IMG/VR virus record: IMGVR_UViG_3300031521_000321
Coordinates: 1-26,000 of that record
DNA length: 26,000 nucleotides
From: a virus
Reading direction: 5' to 3' (one strand)
Shown: positions 10,820 to 20,565 of the stretch, one piece after another
How the letters are laid out: every line of letters begins with the position of its first letter
How positions within the stretch are numbered: position 1 is the stretch's first letter
Notes under the pieces: model-generated
The model's database searches: none
What the model saw: the letters and a program-made list of their open reading frames with translations, nothing else
Told to the model about the DNA's origin: nothing
Made by a program: the position numbers and the translations under genes

Positions 10820-12577
10820 TTATATCAAACCTTTTTCGCTCAATATAGTTTCGACATAATTTTTTAAACCATACCCTCCGCTATCATTATGATAAATATA
10901 AAAGTCTTTTTCATCTATAGTTAATCTATTTGTTTTTATTTCTCGAAAATATACTTCCTCCATACCCATAAGTGTGTTGTAAAAAGAACTGCCTTTTACA
11001 AGTGCAGAGCTACCTAAACTTAAATCTTGCATTCCTATAGCACTATTTAAATTAACTCTAAAAACTATAGTTCCGCTGCTATCTCTAACTGTAAAAGCAC
11101 CGTTTCCAACACTTAATCCATCACCATTAAGTGTTACCGTGTGATTAGTTCCATCATTAACCGCAGCCATTATTTCGTTATAATGCATTGTTAAATATGC
11201 CCCAAACTCCTCTTTTTTAACACTTAATGAAATTTCTTCGTCTTGTATTTCTAATGCCGCCTTTGTATTTTTAGATAAATCAGCTACACTTAATTCAATA
11301 GAATCGTCTTTAGCTTCCATTATTACAATATGACTATTTATATCCGATGTTGCTTTTTTAACCTTATTAATTTTAACTTTATTATCATTATGTTTGTCAT
11401 TCAATTCAACTGTTTTAGTTACTGCATTTGTTACAGTTTCAACGAAAGTTGGCTTTCTTCTTTCTCCTATTTCAGTTTCTTCTATTTTCATTTTTAAAAC
11501 ATTAAATACTATTTTAATAACTCTTCCTGTTGTTTCTACTTTAGCACGTGGATATTTAACAGTAACATTATTACCTATCTCGCACTTTTCTAACTCTGCA
11601 TAGTTTTTACACTCTTCTGTATTTGCTAATTGAATAAAATTAATAGTATTATTAGCTTTTAATTTATCAATACCATTATCAAAAGCTTTTTGAGCTCTTT
11701 CTCTTAGTTGTGCATAAACAATTTGTATAGCTTCATCCGTATTGTTTACAAGTGTTACATCATCACATACAATCAATTTGAAATAGTTTCCTAAAGTTGC
11801 AGCGTTTGGACTATATATAATCTCTTGGTTAGGTAGATACAATCCATCACTTGATCTCATTGTTAATGCGGTAGCAAAACTTTCAGAATCCATATCGTCA
11901 ATTTCTTCTTCAAGTTCTTCAAGGTTTTTACCACTCGAAATTATAAAACTATGATCTGTTCCTCTTTCATCTACTATGTTAATCTCTTTATTGTTAAATA
12001 TTAGTTCTCCACCATATGCCTTTTTTACTGACTTTTCATCACCTATTAACCCCGCTAATGGGTTCTTAGCATCTATATCAAGATAGTTTATAACATTACC
12101 TGTGTCCTCTTCTAAACCTAAATTAATGCTAGTGTTTGTATTGGTATCTAAATTGCCTACATAATACCCTTGCTGTTCCACACAACTAGCTAATATTTGT
12201 GCTATAGCTCGTTTTCTTGTATTGCCCGCTAACACTCTGCAACCCGCAATCCAATTTTTCATGAGGTCAGCACGTGCTATAGCTTGTGCATAAATTGTAA
12301 CTCTTTTAGTTTTAGTATTTTTTATTCTTTTTCTAATTCTAAATAATTGTTTTTCTCTTATGTCTGTTTGGCTGATAGGGCATTGTATTATGTTACCTTT
12401 AACTAAGTACTGGCTTAACTCTTTTGAGTCATACAATGGATATTCTAAGTTTAAATCAAGTATACCTTCCAAATCTTCTGTAACCTTTGCTACTGTACAT
12501 TCAGATAGAACCCACTCGTTATGGTCAAAATTAGCTTCTGTGCTTCTAAATAATTTAATTAATTTATCTATATCCAT
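10820..12577 (-). CDS. Tal: tail-associated tip protein (prophage endopeptidase/tail family)
   Basis: 585 residues from the ATG at 12575-12577, seven bases behind GGAGGG; this ATG overlaps the Dit stop (TAATG). The first ~380 residues fit the Prophage_tail/gp27-like hub: an early LSECTVAKVTEDLEGILDLN, LVKGNIIQCPISQT with REKQLFRIRKRIKNTKTKRV, IYAQAIARADLMKNW, and the hub strands AYGGELIFNNKEINIVDERG. The C-terminal part (about 380-585) has helical linkers and a beta section (VTLNGDGLSVGNGAFTVRDS, then IDEKDFYIYHNDSG) that likely forms the tip shaft. It closes the tail tube below Dit and contacts the baseplate proteins. No clear peptidase or lysozyme motif can be pointed out, so enzymatic activity is not claimed. 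Confidence 0.88.
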   Translation of the reverse strand: MDIDKLIKLFRSTEANFDHNEWVLSECTVAKVTEDLEGILDLNLEYPLYDSKELSQYLVKGNIIQCPISQTDIREKQLFRIRKRIKNTKTKRVTIYAQAIARADLMKNWIAGCRVLAGNTRKRAIAQILASCVEQQGYYVGNLDTNTNTSINLGLEEDTGNVINYLDIDAKNPLAGLIGDEKSVKKAYGGELIFNNKEINIVDERGTDHSFIISSGKNLEELEEEIDDMDSESFATALTMRSSDGLYLPNQEIIYSPNAATLGNYFKLIVCDDVTLVNNTDEAIQIVYAQLRERAQKAFDNGIDKLKANNTINFIQLANTEECKNYAELEKCEIGNNVTVKYPRAKVETTGRVIKIVFNVLKMKIEETEIGERRKPTFVETVTNAVTKTVELNDKHNDNKVKINKVKKATSDINSHIVIMEAKDDSIELSVADLSKNTKAALEIQDEEISLSVKKEEFGAYLTMHYNEIMAAVNDGTNHTVTLNGDGLSVGNGAFTVRDSSGTIVFRVNLNSAIGMQDLSLGSSALVKGSSFYNTLMGMEEVYFREIKTNRLTIDEKDFYIYHNDSGGYGLKNYVETILSEKGLI

Positions 12578-13257
12578 TACAACGCCCTCCAATGTGGAAC
12601 TATATCTAACCTTGTAACTCCAGTTCCAGTCCAACTTATATTATTTTCTCCAGGATCTAAATAAGGAAAAAGGCCTGACATATAATTTCCTTTCCCATTT
12701 AATACTAATTCTATATCACTATCTATAGTTATACTTCCACCTATTTCACTTATATTAAAAGTACGACCGTTTATAGTAACTGTGCACGCCCCTGTACCGC
12801 AAATAGTTATTAAAGGCAAGCTTTTATATGTACACTTATTATGTTTTAGTGTAGTAGCTGTGGTGAGTGCTTTTATATTATTTCCATCTAATAGATAACC
12901 GAAAGGTTGGCATCTAAATTGGATAGAAAAACTATACAATTGATTTTCTATAACCTGGTTCAGTGGAACCGCATTGTTTATTCTTGCTTTATAATATCTG
13001 TCATCTATATTTCCAAATATAACCTCGCCATTACCTTTTAGCCATTGTAATATTCTTTGTGTATCTGCACCTCTAAAGTCACACTCAACTTGTTTAGTAT
13101 CTGTGGTATATCCATCAGTTTCCGTTAATGTCCCATCTCTGCCCTCAACTTCTTTTTCTTCAACTCTTTCTGTACTCAATTGGATAGGGGGAATTGATAT
13201 TATTTTCACTTCCATATCTTCAGCTTTTTTATTGTTCCATATTAATGTTCTTTTCAA
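12577..13257 (-). CDS. Dit: distal tail protein
   Basis: 226 residues, from a TTG start at 13255-13257 eight bases behind AGGAG; an in-frame GTG at 13266 is too close to that site. The N-terminal half shows the family's belt: IISIPPIQLSTERVEEKEVE, GRDGTLTETDGYTTDTKQVE and a WLKGNGEVIFGNIDDRYYKA segment; the C-terminal half carries the galectin-like strands (TVTINGRTFNISEIGGSITI, then ELVLNGKGNYMSG, then NNISWTGTGVTRLDI). Dit forms the hexameric ring that joins the tail tube to Tal and baseplate. Position between tape measure and Tal is standard for siphophages. The stop overlaps the next start, indicating coupled translation. Confidence 0.92.
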   Translation of the reverse strand: MKRTLIWNNKKAEDMEVKIISIPPIQLSTERVEEKEVEGRDGTLTETDGYTTDTKQVECDFRGADTQRILQWLKGNGEVIFGNIDDRYYKARINNAVPLNQVIENQLYSFSIQFRCQPFGYLLDGNNIKALTTATTLKHNKCTYKSLPLITICGTGACTVTINGRTFNISEIGGSITIDSDIELVLNGKGNYMSGLFPYLDPGENNISWTGTGVTRLDIVPHWRAL

Positions 13258-13269
13258 TAATATCACTCC

Positions 13270-16200
13270 TTAATATAGTTTTTTTTGTTGTTGGTATGAT
13301 CCTAATTCTCTTGATATATCTCCAACATCTGTTTTTGTATCGTAATTGTGGAAGTTTTCAACATTGAATTTAATTGCATTATCATTATAAGTTTTAGAAT
13401 TGTTGGCTGAATTATATACATTGCTTAATACTTGTGCTTGCATTTGTGCTTGTACTTGTGCCATGCTTGCCCTCATTAAAGATACTTGTTTTGCTACTTC
13501 TTCACTTGTTAACTGTTTAATAGCTGCCATGCTTTGCATATGATTATTGATTGAAGCGCCTTTACTTACATATGCAACACTTCCACTATTTGCAGTTTCA
13601 AAATTTTCTTCATCTACTTTATATAATCCCGATGTTGGGTTGTAATTAGTTCCTGTTGCGTATCCACTTAGTAGGTTCCCTTTTTCATCATAGTAAGCAG
13701 CGCTTGAACTTTTTGTATTAGTTCCTGTAGCTCCTCTTGTTCCAATCATTTCATTTACAGCATCTTGTACGGATTGTTTGCTGCTATTTAAGCCAGTTAA
13801 TAGGCTGTCCGCTAATGTTTGCCCCGCATCTTGCCACCCTGGAGCGTATGAATTAAGCAAAGTAACTAATTCATTATTACTAGAAGTTAACATTGTATAT
13901 CTTGTTTGTGCATTTAAAGAGTCAGTTTCTAATAATTTAGCGTAATATTCATCTGTTGTTTTTAATTCCTTTTCTTTAGATGCTTTTTGTTCCTCATATT
14001 CTTTTTGTAGATTATCTTTTTTTGCTGTTGCTCTTTCTTCTAAAAGTGTTTTTTCTTCTTCTAGTTTTGCTTTTTCATCCTCAATATTCCATGTGTCTTC
14101 TTGCTTATTCATAGTTTTTTGAGCATCTTTAATTTGTAAAGATAGTGCATCTTTGTCGGCTTGGCTTCTAGTATTGTCCCTTTTAGTTGATAACATATTT
14201 ATATTATTACTTGATTCAGTTCGTGTATCACTTCGACTTGTATCTGTACTTTGTTGTTCTAAATCTGCAATTTGTTTATCTATATCACTTGTATTACTTT
14301 TTAAATTAGCTTCTATATCAGTAACCTTTTTGTTATATGCTGTTTCCATTGCTGTTAATTGTGCGTTTATAATTTTTTCAGCATTTGTTTTTTCTTCTTC
14401 TAATTTTGCCTTAATTGCTGTTGTTGTTGCTTCTGCTAATTTTACAAGTTTATCTTTCTTTGCTTCTGCAAGCTTTACTTGTTGATCTGCATTATCTTTA
14501 CAGACTTCAATTTCCTTTGTCGCTGCATCTTTATAATAATTAACTTCCTTTTCGATGGAATCTTTTTGTTTTTCTAATATATGTTGTTGCTTTTCAATTG
14601 AGTTTTTTTCTGCTTCCGTATTTTTCTTAACAGTTTTGTCTGTAACTCCATCAACGGAATCACTAACATCTTGGCTTTTATCTTTTAGTGCATCAATTTG
14701 ACTTGTAACGTCATCTAATCTAGCTTTAGAATCTGAGTACCACTTATTATCTTCAATTTTCATGCTACTTGCTTTAGTTTTTGCAGTATCAGCATTTGCT
14801 ATTTCTGTTTGTAATCCTCCAAATGTTCCGCTAGTACTATTCATTTTATTAACTAAGTTAGTTGCTAGTTTTTCATTTAATTTAATTGTTTCTTTGCCGT
14901 TATTAACCATTTGGCCAGTATTGTTAGCTACTTGAGATAATTTGCTAGATTGTTGTGTCATTGCATTTATTAAAGAGTTTATAATTGGTGATATAGTATT
15001 CCCAATTTGACTTGATATTTCTTGATTCATTTGGCTAACACTTGTCATATGATTTGTTATTTTTGAGCCACTACCAAGCATTGCTATTTCTTCTGAACCG
15101 CTTGAAATTTCCCAACCGCCATGGTCTATTTCATTTACATATGAGAGTCCTTCATCTCCCCCGTTTGTACCCGTATAATTATTGCTTGTTAGATCGCTTG
15201 CATTTACTTTTCCAACTCCCGATATTGCCAAGCTTGCTAGGGTTTCGCCACCTTCTCCGATTCCAAAATTAATAGTTACTGTTTTTTTTGGTGGTATCGA
15301 TTCTATTTTTCTAATAACATCATCCATGTTTTTAATAGTTCCATCGGCATTGGTTTCAATTTCAATTGGTGTATCATTAAGGGTATATATGCCTTTGACT
15401 GTTCCATCTTCTGCGGTAGTAACGTTCCCTAACGAATCCACTATTTTCCCCGCTGAATTTGATATATTCCCTTCTGCATCTATATGCGCACCACTAACAG
15501 TATCTAAAGCGGTTTTTACTTCTGTAGAAAGCTTATCATGTTCATCAGCTAGATTTTTTGCATCTTGCCCCATTTTATCGGTAGCACCGCCAACCATTTC
15601 AACCGCAACCCCATATTCGGTAGTGGTTTTAGATATTGCTCCTACTATATTGCCACTTGCCTTATCAATGGACACTGTTACTTCATCCATTTTCCCAGTT
15701 GTTGTATTAACTAAATTATATGTACCGCTTTGGGTTATTTCATCCATACCTTTATACATAGATTTTAAATAATTAAGTCTACCTTGTGCGGTCTTATCTG
15801 CTTTTGTTAATTCTTCACCGCTGTATTGGTCTATGAGTGACATGGCTTCGGGGTTCTTTTCTCCAAGTATTTTTAAGTATTCTTTATATTCATCATTTTT
15901 AAGTTTTACTTTATCATCACGCAACTTAGTAAACTTTTCTATTTCTGCTTTAACTTCCTCATTAGTTGTACCATCTTCATTTGTTATTTTTGTTTTTAGT
16001 AAATCTAATTGAGTATCATAACTGGCTTTTATCTTAATATTCTCTTCATCTAGTATTGCTCTTTTATCTTTTAAAAGTTTGCTTGCATCTTCTGCGCTTG
16101 TATTTTCTACCCTTGCCCCAAACTCATTTTTAGAATAAGATTTTTCTTCTGTTGTCCCACCGATTGCATTTAATTCAATTTCTTTTATTTTCTCTGTTTT

Positions 16201-18645
16201 ATCTTGAACTTGTTTTATCTCTGCATAGTTTAAATAGCCTTTTTCTTCTAATGCTTTTTTCTTGATGGCAAGTATTTCATCTTTTAATGTGTTTTCTGCT
16301 ACAATTTGATTGTCAAAACCTTTAGCCATATCATCTAAAATTGATTGTTCTTTTGTATCTATTTCATTGTCATCACCAACGAATAAATCGCTTAAAGCTT
16401 TTTGCCCCTCTGCTTTTTTGGAGTTAATAGCGGCTATCGAATCATTAACCATACTTTCAATTTTACTTGTAAACTCTTTACTTTCAGCATCATCTATTTT
16501 CCCTAAATTAATTTTACCTAAAAATAATTGAAATTCATTCAATGTTTTTGTAGATGCTTCAACTTTAGTTTTAAAATTATCTGAAACATTATTCCCAAAA
16601 TCTTTATATTCTACGCCCAAATCTTGTAATTGCTTTTTAGATTTAAAAGTAGAACCATTCATTGTATTTACTGCTTTTTCCCAACTACTCATATTGTCTG
16701 TTGTTCTTGTTAATTTATCATCTAACATATCATGTGCTGTTGCTTCTTCTGCTATTAATCCAACTAATGCGCCTAATACAATTGCTACTGGTGCTGCTAC
16801 TGTTATAATTCCGCCTAATGCTGCTGCAAATCCTCCTGTTGCTGCTGTTGCTTCTACTGCTCCAACCCCTAGTGCAGTAGAAGCCGCTGCTGCCGGTGCT
16901 AAAAATGTAGCCAGTTTACTTGCTCCAGTTATTAATCCACCTACGCCACTAGTTAATCCGCCTAGTAATTTTAATACAGGCCCTCCGGCTGCTGCTACTA
17001 ATAATAGTTTTGCGTAAAATTCTTGCTGTTCGGGTGTTAAATCTGCAAACTTATTAGCTAAGTCTTGAACGTAGTCAGCTAATTCAGTTATCATTGGTGC
17101 GAAATCTTCTTCTACCTTAATTGCTGCTGTTTCTAAACTTCCCGTCATTTGTTCTATTGCAGATTTTGCGTTGTCTTGCATAGTTTTAGCCATGTCTTTT
17201 GCTGCACCGTCTGAATTTTTATAGCTATTTGTTAAATCATCCAACCCGCTTGATCCACTTTTAATTAATGTTAAAATACCACTCATAGCTTCTTGTCCAA
17301 ATAATGTCGCTATAGTATTTTCTCTTTGTTCTGTTGTCATTTTTGCAGTTGACTTATCTAAGTCAGTTATTAATGTACTTAGTGATTTCATTTTGTTATC
17401 AGCGCCATAAGCTTTGAATCCCATTGCCGCCATTGCTTCGGCCGCTTCTTTAGATGGTTTTACAAGACTAGAAAACATACTTCTTAATGTAGTTCCACTA
17501 GAACTTCCCTTGATTCCGCTATTAGCCATTTCTCCAATAGCTGCTGTTACTGATTCAAGCGACCATCCGGCTTCTTGTGCTACTGGTGCTATATACTTCA
17601 TTGCTTCGCCAGTATCTCTTACCGCTGCATTAGTTGCACCCGCATTTTTTGCCAGTACGTCTGCTACGTGTCCCGCTTGATCTGCAGCTAATCCAAATCC
17701 TCTTAATGTACTAGCTGCAATATCAGAACTACTTGCTAAATCTTCGCCACTTGAAGCTGCTAAATCTAACATTCCTGGCATTGCTACCATAATTTCGCTT
17801 ACGGAGAATCCCGCTGAAGCTAATCCTTCCATTCCGGATGCTGCTTCTTTTGCACTAAAGGCTGTATCGCTACCTAGCTGAATTGCTTGCCCTTTTAATT
17901 TATTAAAGTCTTCTCCAGTTGCCCCACTAATTGCTTTAACTCTCGACATTGCACTATCGAAATACATGCCAACTTTAGCTGCCGCAATCCCAACACCAAC
18001 TAATGGAAGTGTAACATGGCTAGTTAAAGTACTACCTATACTTGATATTTTATCTCCAACTTTAATAATTCCATCACCTATAGTAATACTTCCCATGCTT
18101 TTTCTTACTATTGTGCCTGTTTCTTCTGCTTTCTTTTCTATTTTATCCATTGATTTAGTTGCTGATTCACTTGCGGTCTTAAATTCTCCGTCTAGATCGG
18201 CCATAGCATCTTTGGACTTGCTCATATCAAATTTTGAATTTAAACTCGATAGCTTTGTGCCTAATGTACCTAATTTAGTTTCTAAATTTGTTATTGTTTT
18301 TTCTGTGCCTTCCATTTGCTCTTGTATTTTATTCTTAGCTTTTACATTTGTAGCACTTTCAAAAGCTGTCTTTAATCTCTCTAGTTTAACCTTTTGAGCA
18401 TCTATTTTAGTATTAGTTGTTTCCATAGACTTAGATATATTATCCATTTGGGTTTTTACCTTAGTGAAATCAACTCCTGTTACTGCTTTTCCCATATTTT
18501 TAATAGATGTTTCAGCTTTATCCATAGTCTTAGTTATGTTTTGTCCTAAGTCTTTTTCTACTGTACTTCCTACTTTTTTTAGGTCTTTTTCTATACCGGT
18601 TGTATCTAATCCGGTTTCCAAGATTACTTTCCCATCATTAGCCAT
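13270..18645 (-). CDS. Tail tape measure protein
   Basis: 1791 residues, the largest gene of the window and the usual size marker of a long-tailed siphophage (at about 1.5 angstrom per residue, roughly 270 nm). The N-terminus (1-190) is coiled-coil (VEKDLGQNITKTMDKAETSI, repeats of KMET/KL/LKT type). Residues about 225-510 are the TP901 tape-measure core: FDSAMSRVKAISGATGEDFN, FSAKEAASGMEGLASAGFS, AMKYIAPVAQEAGWSLESV, TIATLFGQEAMSGIL. A hydrophobic Ala/Gly-rich stretch follows at about 545-640. A long coiled-coil section lies near 1270-1560. Two related C-terminal blocks, SGSEEIAMLGSGSKITNHM (about 1175) and ANSGSVAYVSKGASINNHM (about 1680), look duplicated. No M23 or lysozyme domain is visible. 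It sets tail length and probably aids DNA entry. Confidence 0.95.
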   Translation of the reverse strand: MANDGKVILETGLDTTGIEKDLKKVGSTVEKDLGQNITKTMDKAETSIKNMGKAVTGVDFTKVKTQMDNISKSMETTNTKIDAQKVKLERLKTAFESATNVKAKNKIQEQMEGTEKTITNLETKLGTLGTKLSSLNSKFDMSKSKDAMADLDGEFKTASESATKSMDKIEKKAEETGTIVRKSMGSITIGDGIIKVGDKISSIGSTLTSHVTLPLVGVGIAAAKVGMYFDSAMSRVKAISGATGEDFNKLKGQAIQLGSDTAFSAKEAASGMEGLASAGFSVSEIMVAMPGMLDLAASSGEDLASSSDIAASTLRGFGLAADQAGHVADVLAKNAGATNAAVRDTGEAMKYIAPVAQEAGWSLESVTAAIGEMANSGIKGSSSGTTLRSMFSSLVKPSKEAAEAMAAMGFKAYGADNKMKSLSTLITDLDKSTAKMTTEQRENTIATLFGQEAMSGILTLIKSGSSGLDDLTNSYKNSDGAAKDMAKTMQDNAKSAIEQMTGSLETAAIKVEEDFAPMITELADYVQDLANKFADLTPEQQEFYAKLLLVAAAGGPVLKLLGGLTSGVGGLITGASKLATFLAPAAAASTALGVGAVEATAATGGFAAALGGIITVAAPVAIVLGALVGLIAEEATAHDMLDDKLTRTTDNMSSWEKAVNTMNGSTFKSKKQLQDLGVEYKDFGNNVSDNFKTKVEASTKTLNEFQLFLGKINLGKIDDAESKEFTSKIESMVNDSIAAINSKKAEGQKALSDLFVGDDNEIDTKEQSILDDMAKGFDNQIVAENTLKDEILAIKKKALEEKGYLNYAEIKQVQDKTEKIKEIELNAIGGTTEEKSYSKNEFGARVENTSAEDASKLLKDKRAILDEENIKIKASYDTQLDLLKTKITNEDGTTNEEVKAEIEKFTKLRDDKVKLKNDEYKEYLKILGEKNPEAMSLIDQYSGEELTKADKTAQGRLNYLKSMYKGMDEITQSGTYNLVNTTTGKMDEVTVSIDKASGNIVGAISKTTTEYGVAVEMVGGATDKMGQDAKNLADEHDKLSTEVKTALDTVSGAHIDAEGNISNSAGKIVDSLGNVTTAEDGTVKGIYTLNDTPIEIETNADGTIKNMDDVIRKIESIPPKKTVTINFGIGEGGETLASLAISGVGKVNASDLTSNNYTGTNGGDEGLSYVNEIDHGGWEISSGSEEIAMLGSGSKITNHMTSVSQMNQEISSQIGNTISPIINSLINAMTQQSSKLSQVANNTGQMVNNGKETIKLNEKLATNLVNKMNSTSGTFGGLQTEIANADTAKTKASSMKIEDNKWYSDSKARLDDVTSQIDALKDKSQDVSDSVDGVTDKTVKKNTEAEKNSIEKQQHILEKQKDSIEKEVNYYKDAATKEIEVCKDNADQQVKLAEAKKDKLVKLAEATTTAIKAKLEEEKTNAEKIINAQLTAMETAYNKKVTDIEANLKSNTSDIDKQIADLEQQSTDTSRSDTRTESSNNINMLSTKRDNTRSQADKDALSLQIKDAQKTMNKQEDTWNIEDEKAKLEEEKTLLEERATAKKDNLQKEYEEQKASKEKELKTTDEYYAKLLETDSLNAQTRYTMLTSSNNELVTLLNSYAPGWQDAGQTLADSLLTGLNSSKQSVQDAVNEMIGTRGATGTNTKSSSAAYYDEKGNLLSGYATGTNYNPTSGLYKVDEENFETANSGSVAYVSKGASINNHMQSMAAIKQLTSEEVAKQVSLMRASMAQVQAQMQAQVLSNVYNSANNSKTYNDNAIKFNVENFHNYDTKTDVGDISRELGSYQQQKKLY

Positions 18646-18672
18646 TTAATACTCACCTACCTTTATAATAAA

Positions 18673-18700
18673 AGCACCTATCTATTAATAAATAAGTGCT
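18673..18700 (-). other. Hairpin with T-rich tail between Gp15 and tape measure genes
   Basis: AGCACCTATCTAT (18673-18685) and ATAAATAAGTGCT (18688-18700) form a 13-bp stem with a 2-base gap as loop (two G-U pairs on the minus strand), followed there by TTTTATTATAAAGG. It begins at the Gp15 stop codon. It looks like a leaky terminator or mRNA stability element that would lower tape measure expression. Confidence 0.5.
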
Positions 18701-19298
18701 AAATCATTCCTGTTAAATCTCCACCATTCATTAACGCTAAATCTAATTCGTCAATTTCTTCTTCATCCTCATTATGTGGAATCTCATATGCTTTCTTTAA
18801 TTTTTTGTAATATTCTCTTTGCTCTACTGGTAATTTATTTATATCTGTTGCTCTTATACTTATTTTATTTTTCATGTTACTGTCTTTACTTAGTCCATTA
18901 AACATGGCACTAAATTTCCACCAATGTAAATAGTCTATTTCTTGCAAATCTATTCCATACTGGTCTAAGAAATCACTGTAAATATCATCCGCATCATGTT
19001 CATAAGAACATATTTCATCATGTATTCTTTCTGTTTCTTCATTAGCTTTTTTTAATTCTTTGCCACATCTATAAAACCACATTAATTTTTCTATAGCTTC
19101 ACTTGAATTACTTTCGCTTATCAAACCATCACATTTATAAAATAAATTTATTGCTTTTATGCTTAGTTCTTCTCCTATTAATGTTTTATCTTTTAACATT
19201 TGCTCAAACATTATGGAAGTACGGAAATCGCTATCAATAGCAATCTCCACACCTTCTATAGTTAATGTTGTGGGCAATTTATTAAGAAGTATATTCAA
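18699..19298 (-). CDS. Phage Gp15-family protein (tail assembly chaperone position)
   Basis: 199 residues, with a TTG start at 19296-19298 eight bases behind GGGG; no ATG lies near. The sequence (TTLTIEGVEIAIDSDFRTSI, ALSIKAINLFYKCDG-like helix, then EKLMWFYRCGKELKKANEET, YEHDADDIYSDFLDQYGIDL and LHWWKFSAMFNGLSKDS) fits the Gp15 family of A118-like Listeria and Clostridium phages, notably the DIDYLHWWKF core. It sits between major tail protein and tape measure, where lambda-like phages have the gpG/gpGT chaperones, so a role in loading tail protein onto the tape measure is likely. The separate small first chaperone seen in many phages is not present. No slippery frameshift site was found. Confidence 0.88.
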   Translation of the reverse strand: MNILLNKLPTTLTIEGVEIAIDSDFRTSIMFEQMLKDKTLIGEELSIKAINLFYKCDGLISESNSSEAIEKLMWFYRCGKELKKANEETERIHDEICSYEHDADDIYSDFLDQYGIDLQEIDYLHWWKFSAMFNGLSKDSNMKNKISIRATDINKLPVEQREYYKKLKKAYEIPHNEDEEEIDELDLALMNGGDLTGMI

Positions 19299-19316
19299 TT
19301 AAATTACCCCTTTCAA

Positions 19317-20099
19317 TTAAACTTTAGATGTTACTGTTGCAACTCCAAATTTCTTAGCTAAGAATGAAGAATTAACTTCTACTATTCCAATTTTATCGCC
19401 AGTTGTTGCTAGAATTTCACTTGAACCATTCCATAGTGTATATGTGCTCGATAAATCAGTATCAAGTAAAGGTGCGGTAACTACTGTAGCAGTTTTATAC
19501 ATATAAATATTGCCACTAGTTAATGTTGATGCAACTGTTATTGTAGTTTTACCACTTGTTGCACCCGCTGCAGATGTTACTGTCAATACTCCTAATGATT
19601 CAGTATATTCACCTTCTGTAAATTCTTTTGCTACTGTGTCCCAATAACCGAAAATAGGATTTCCTACTGTGTTTAGGTTTCCAGTTGAAACTATTGTTTC
19701 ACCACCCGCACCCGCTGCTCCGCTAACTTCTATACATACTCTAAATTTTCTTGCTTTAAAGAATTGAGTTGAACCAACAAAACATGGATCATACATATCT
19801 ACTTTAATAAAATCTGTTTCGGCATCATCGCCTATAGCATGGTTTCTTCCAATATCATATAAATACTTTGAAGCAACTTCATCTTTAATAAAGTCACAAT
19901 CATAAGGGAATACAGTTTCATAGCCTTTAACAGAACTTGTTGCGGTAGTATCTCCTATGTAAGTTTTCTTATCTATTTGTGCGCCTGGGTTTTCATTCAG
20001 TGTGTTAAATCCTTTGTTCATATATTTATAAGTTGGTGTAGCTTCTTTTGGAGTTACATTTATAAAATCTGCTATTTTACTTCTTGAAATTTTATCCAT
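19317..20099 (-). CDS. Major tail (tube) protein
   Basis: 260 residues. The N-terminus (MDKISRSKIADFINVTPKEA, then TYKYMNKGFNTLNENPGAQI, KKTYIGDTTATSSVKGYETV) is the start of the tail tube family of A118/phiCD-type siphophages; YIGDxTATSSVKGYExxFPYDCDF is a strong family mark. Residues 150-215 (VTSAAGATSGKTTITVAST and neighbours) form a Ser/Thr/Gly-rich beta insertion that may face outward as a decoration loop. The product polymerises as hexameric rings around the tape measure. It is the second gene before the tape measure, the usual place. The start ATG lies behind GGAAGAGAG at a long spacing. Confidence 0.9.
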   Translation of the reverse strand: MDKISRSKIADFINVTPKEATPTYKYMNKGFNTLNENPGAQIDKKTYIGDTTATSSVKGYETVFPYDCDFIKDEVASKYLYDIGRNHAIGDDAETDFIKVDMYDPCFVGSTQFFKARKFRVCIEVSGAAGAGGETIVSTGNLNTVGNPIFGYWDTVAKEFTEGEYTESLGVLTVTSAAGATSGKTTITVASTLTSGNIYMYKTATVVTAPLLDTDLSSTYTLWNGSSEILATTGDKIGIVEVNSSFLAKKFGVATVTSKV

Positions 20100-20124
20100 T
20101 AATTAATCACTCTCTTCCATTTAA

Positions 20125-20565
20125 TTATTTTTCTTGATAATATGTTAGTTTACATTGAATGTTATATCTTGCACTTTGTCCATCTTCTGCATTAGACATT
20201 AACCCGCCATGTGAAAGTGCTTCAACCTTTTCGGCTTCTTGTCCTTCTTCCATAATAGGTACATTCTTTAACTGTGCTTGGGTTTCTAACCACTTCATAA
20301 ATTCGTCATAAAACGCATTGTTAGCAAGGTTTATATCAGCATCAATGTTATACGGTTGGACACTTGAAAAGTTAAATAAGTATTGCCTATCTGTAGAATC
20401 TCCAATGTATGTTTTTACAATAGGTTCACAAGGCACTTCGCTAATATTATAAGTAACTGTTTCCTCTGCAGAGTAATCAACTCTTACATGGATATAATCA
20501 TCAACATCGGATGCAACAAGCAAAGGACAAGTCAATATAAAATCTCTTATTGAATTTAGTATCAT
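20125..20565 (-). CDS. Tail terminator / minor structural protein
   Basis: 146 residues (MILNSIRDFILTCPLLVASD, VRVDYSAEETVTYNISEVPC, IVKTYIGDSTDRQYLFNFSS, FYDEFMKWLETQAQLKNVP and a C-terminal YNIQCKLTYYQEK). The helix - strands - helix - strand order and the position between the neck proteins and the major tail protein match the tail terminator group, in which A118-like members are annotated as minor capsid protein (often misnamed 'chloramphenicol resistance protein'). It should cap the tail and join it to the neck. GGAGG lies nine bases before the ATG, which overlaps the stop of the upstream gene. Confidence 0.78.
   Translation of the reverse strand: MILNSIRDFILTCPLLVASDVDDYIHVRVDYSAEETVTYNISEVPCEPIVKTYIGDSTDRQYLFNFSSVQPYNIDADINLANNAFYDEFMKWLETQAQLKNVPIMEEGQEAEKVEALSHGGLMSNAEDGQSARYNIQCKLTYYQEK

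Noticed and set aside
14153-18649. Several plus-strand ORFs of 60-196 aa opposite the tape measure gene
   Set aside because: They are antisense shadows of a clearly coding gene, with hydrophobic low-complexity products and no ribosome sites.
18699-20099. Programmed frameshift pair of tail chaperones (gpG/gpGT type)
   Set aside because: Only one chaperone-like gene (Gp15) lies between the major tail protein and the tape measure, and no slippery heptamer near its end with an extending frame was found.
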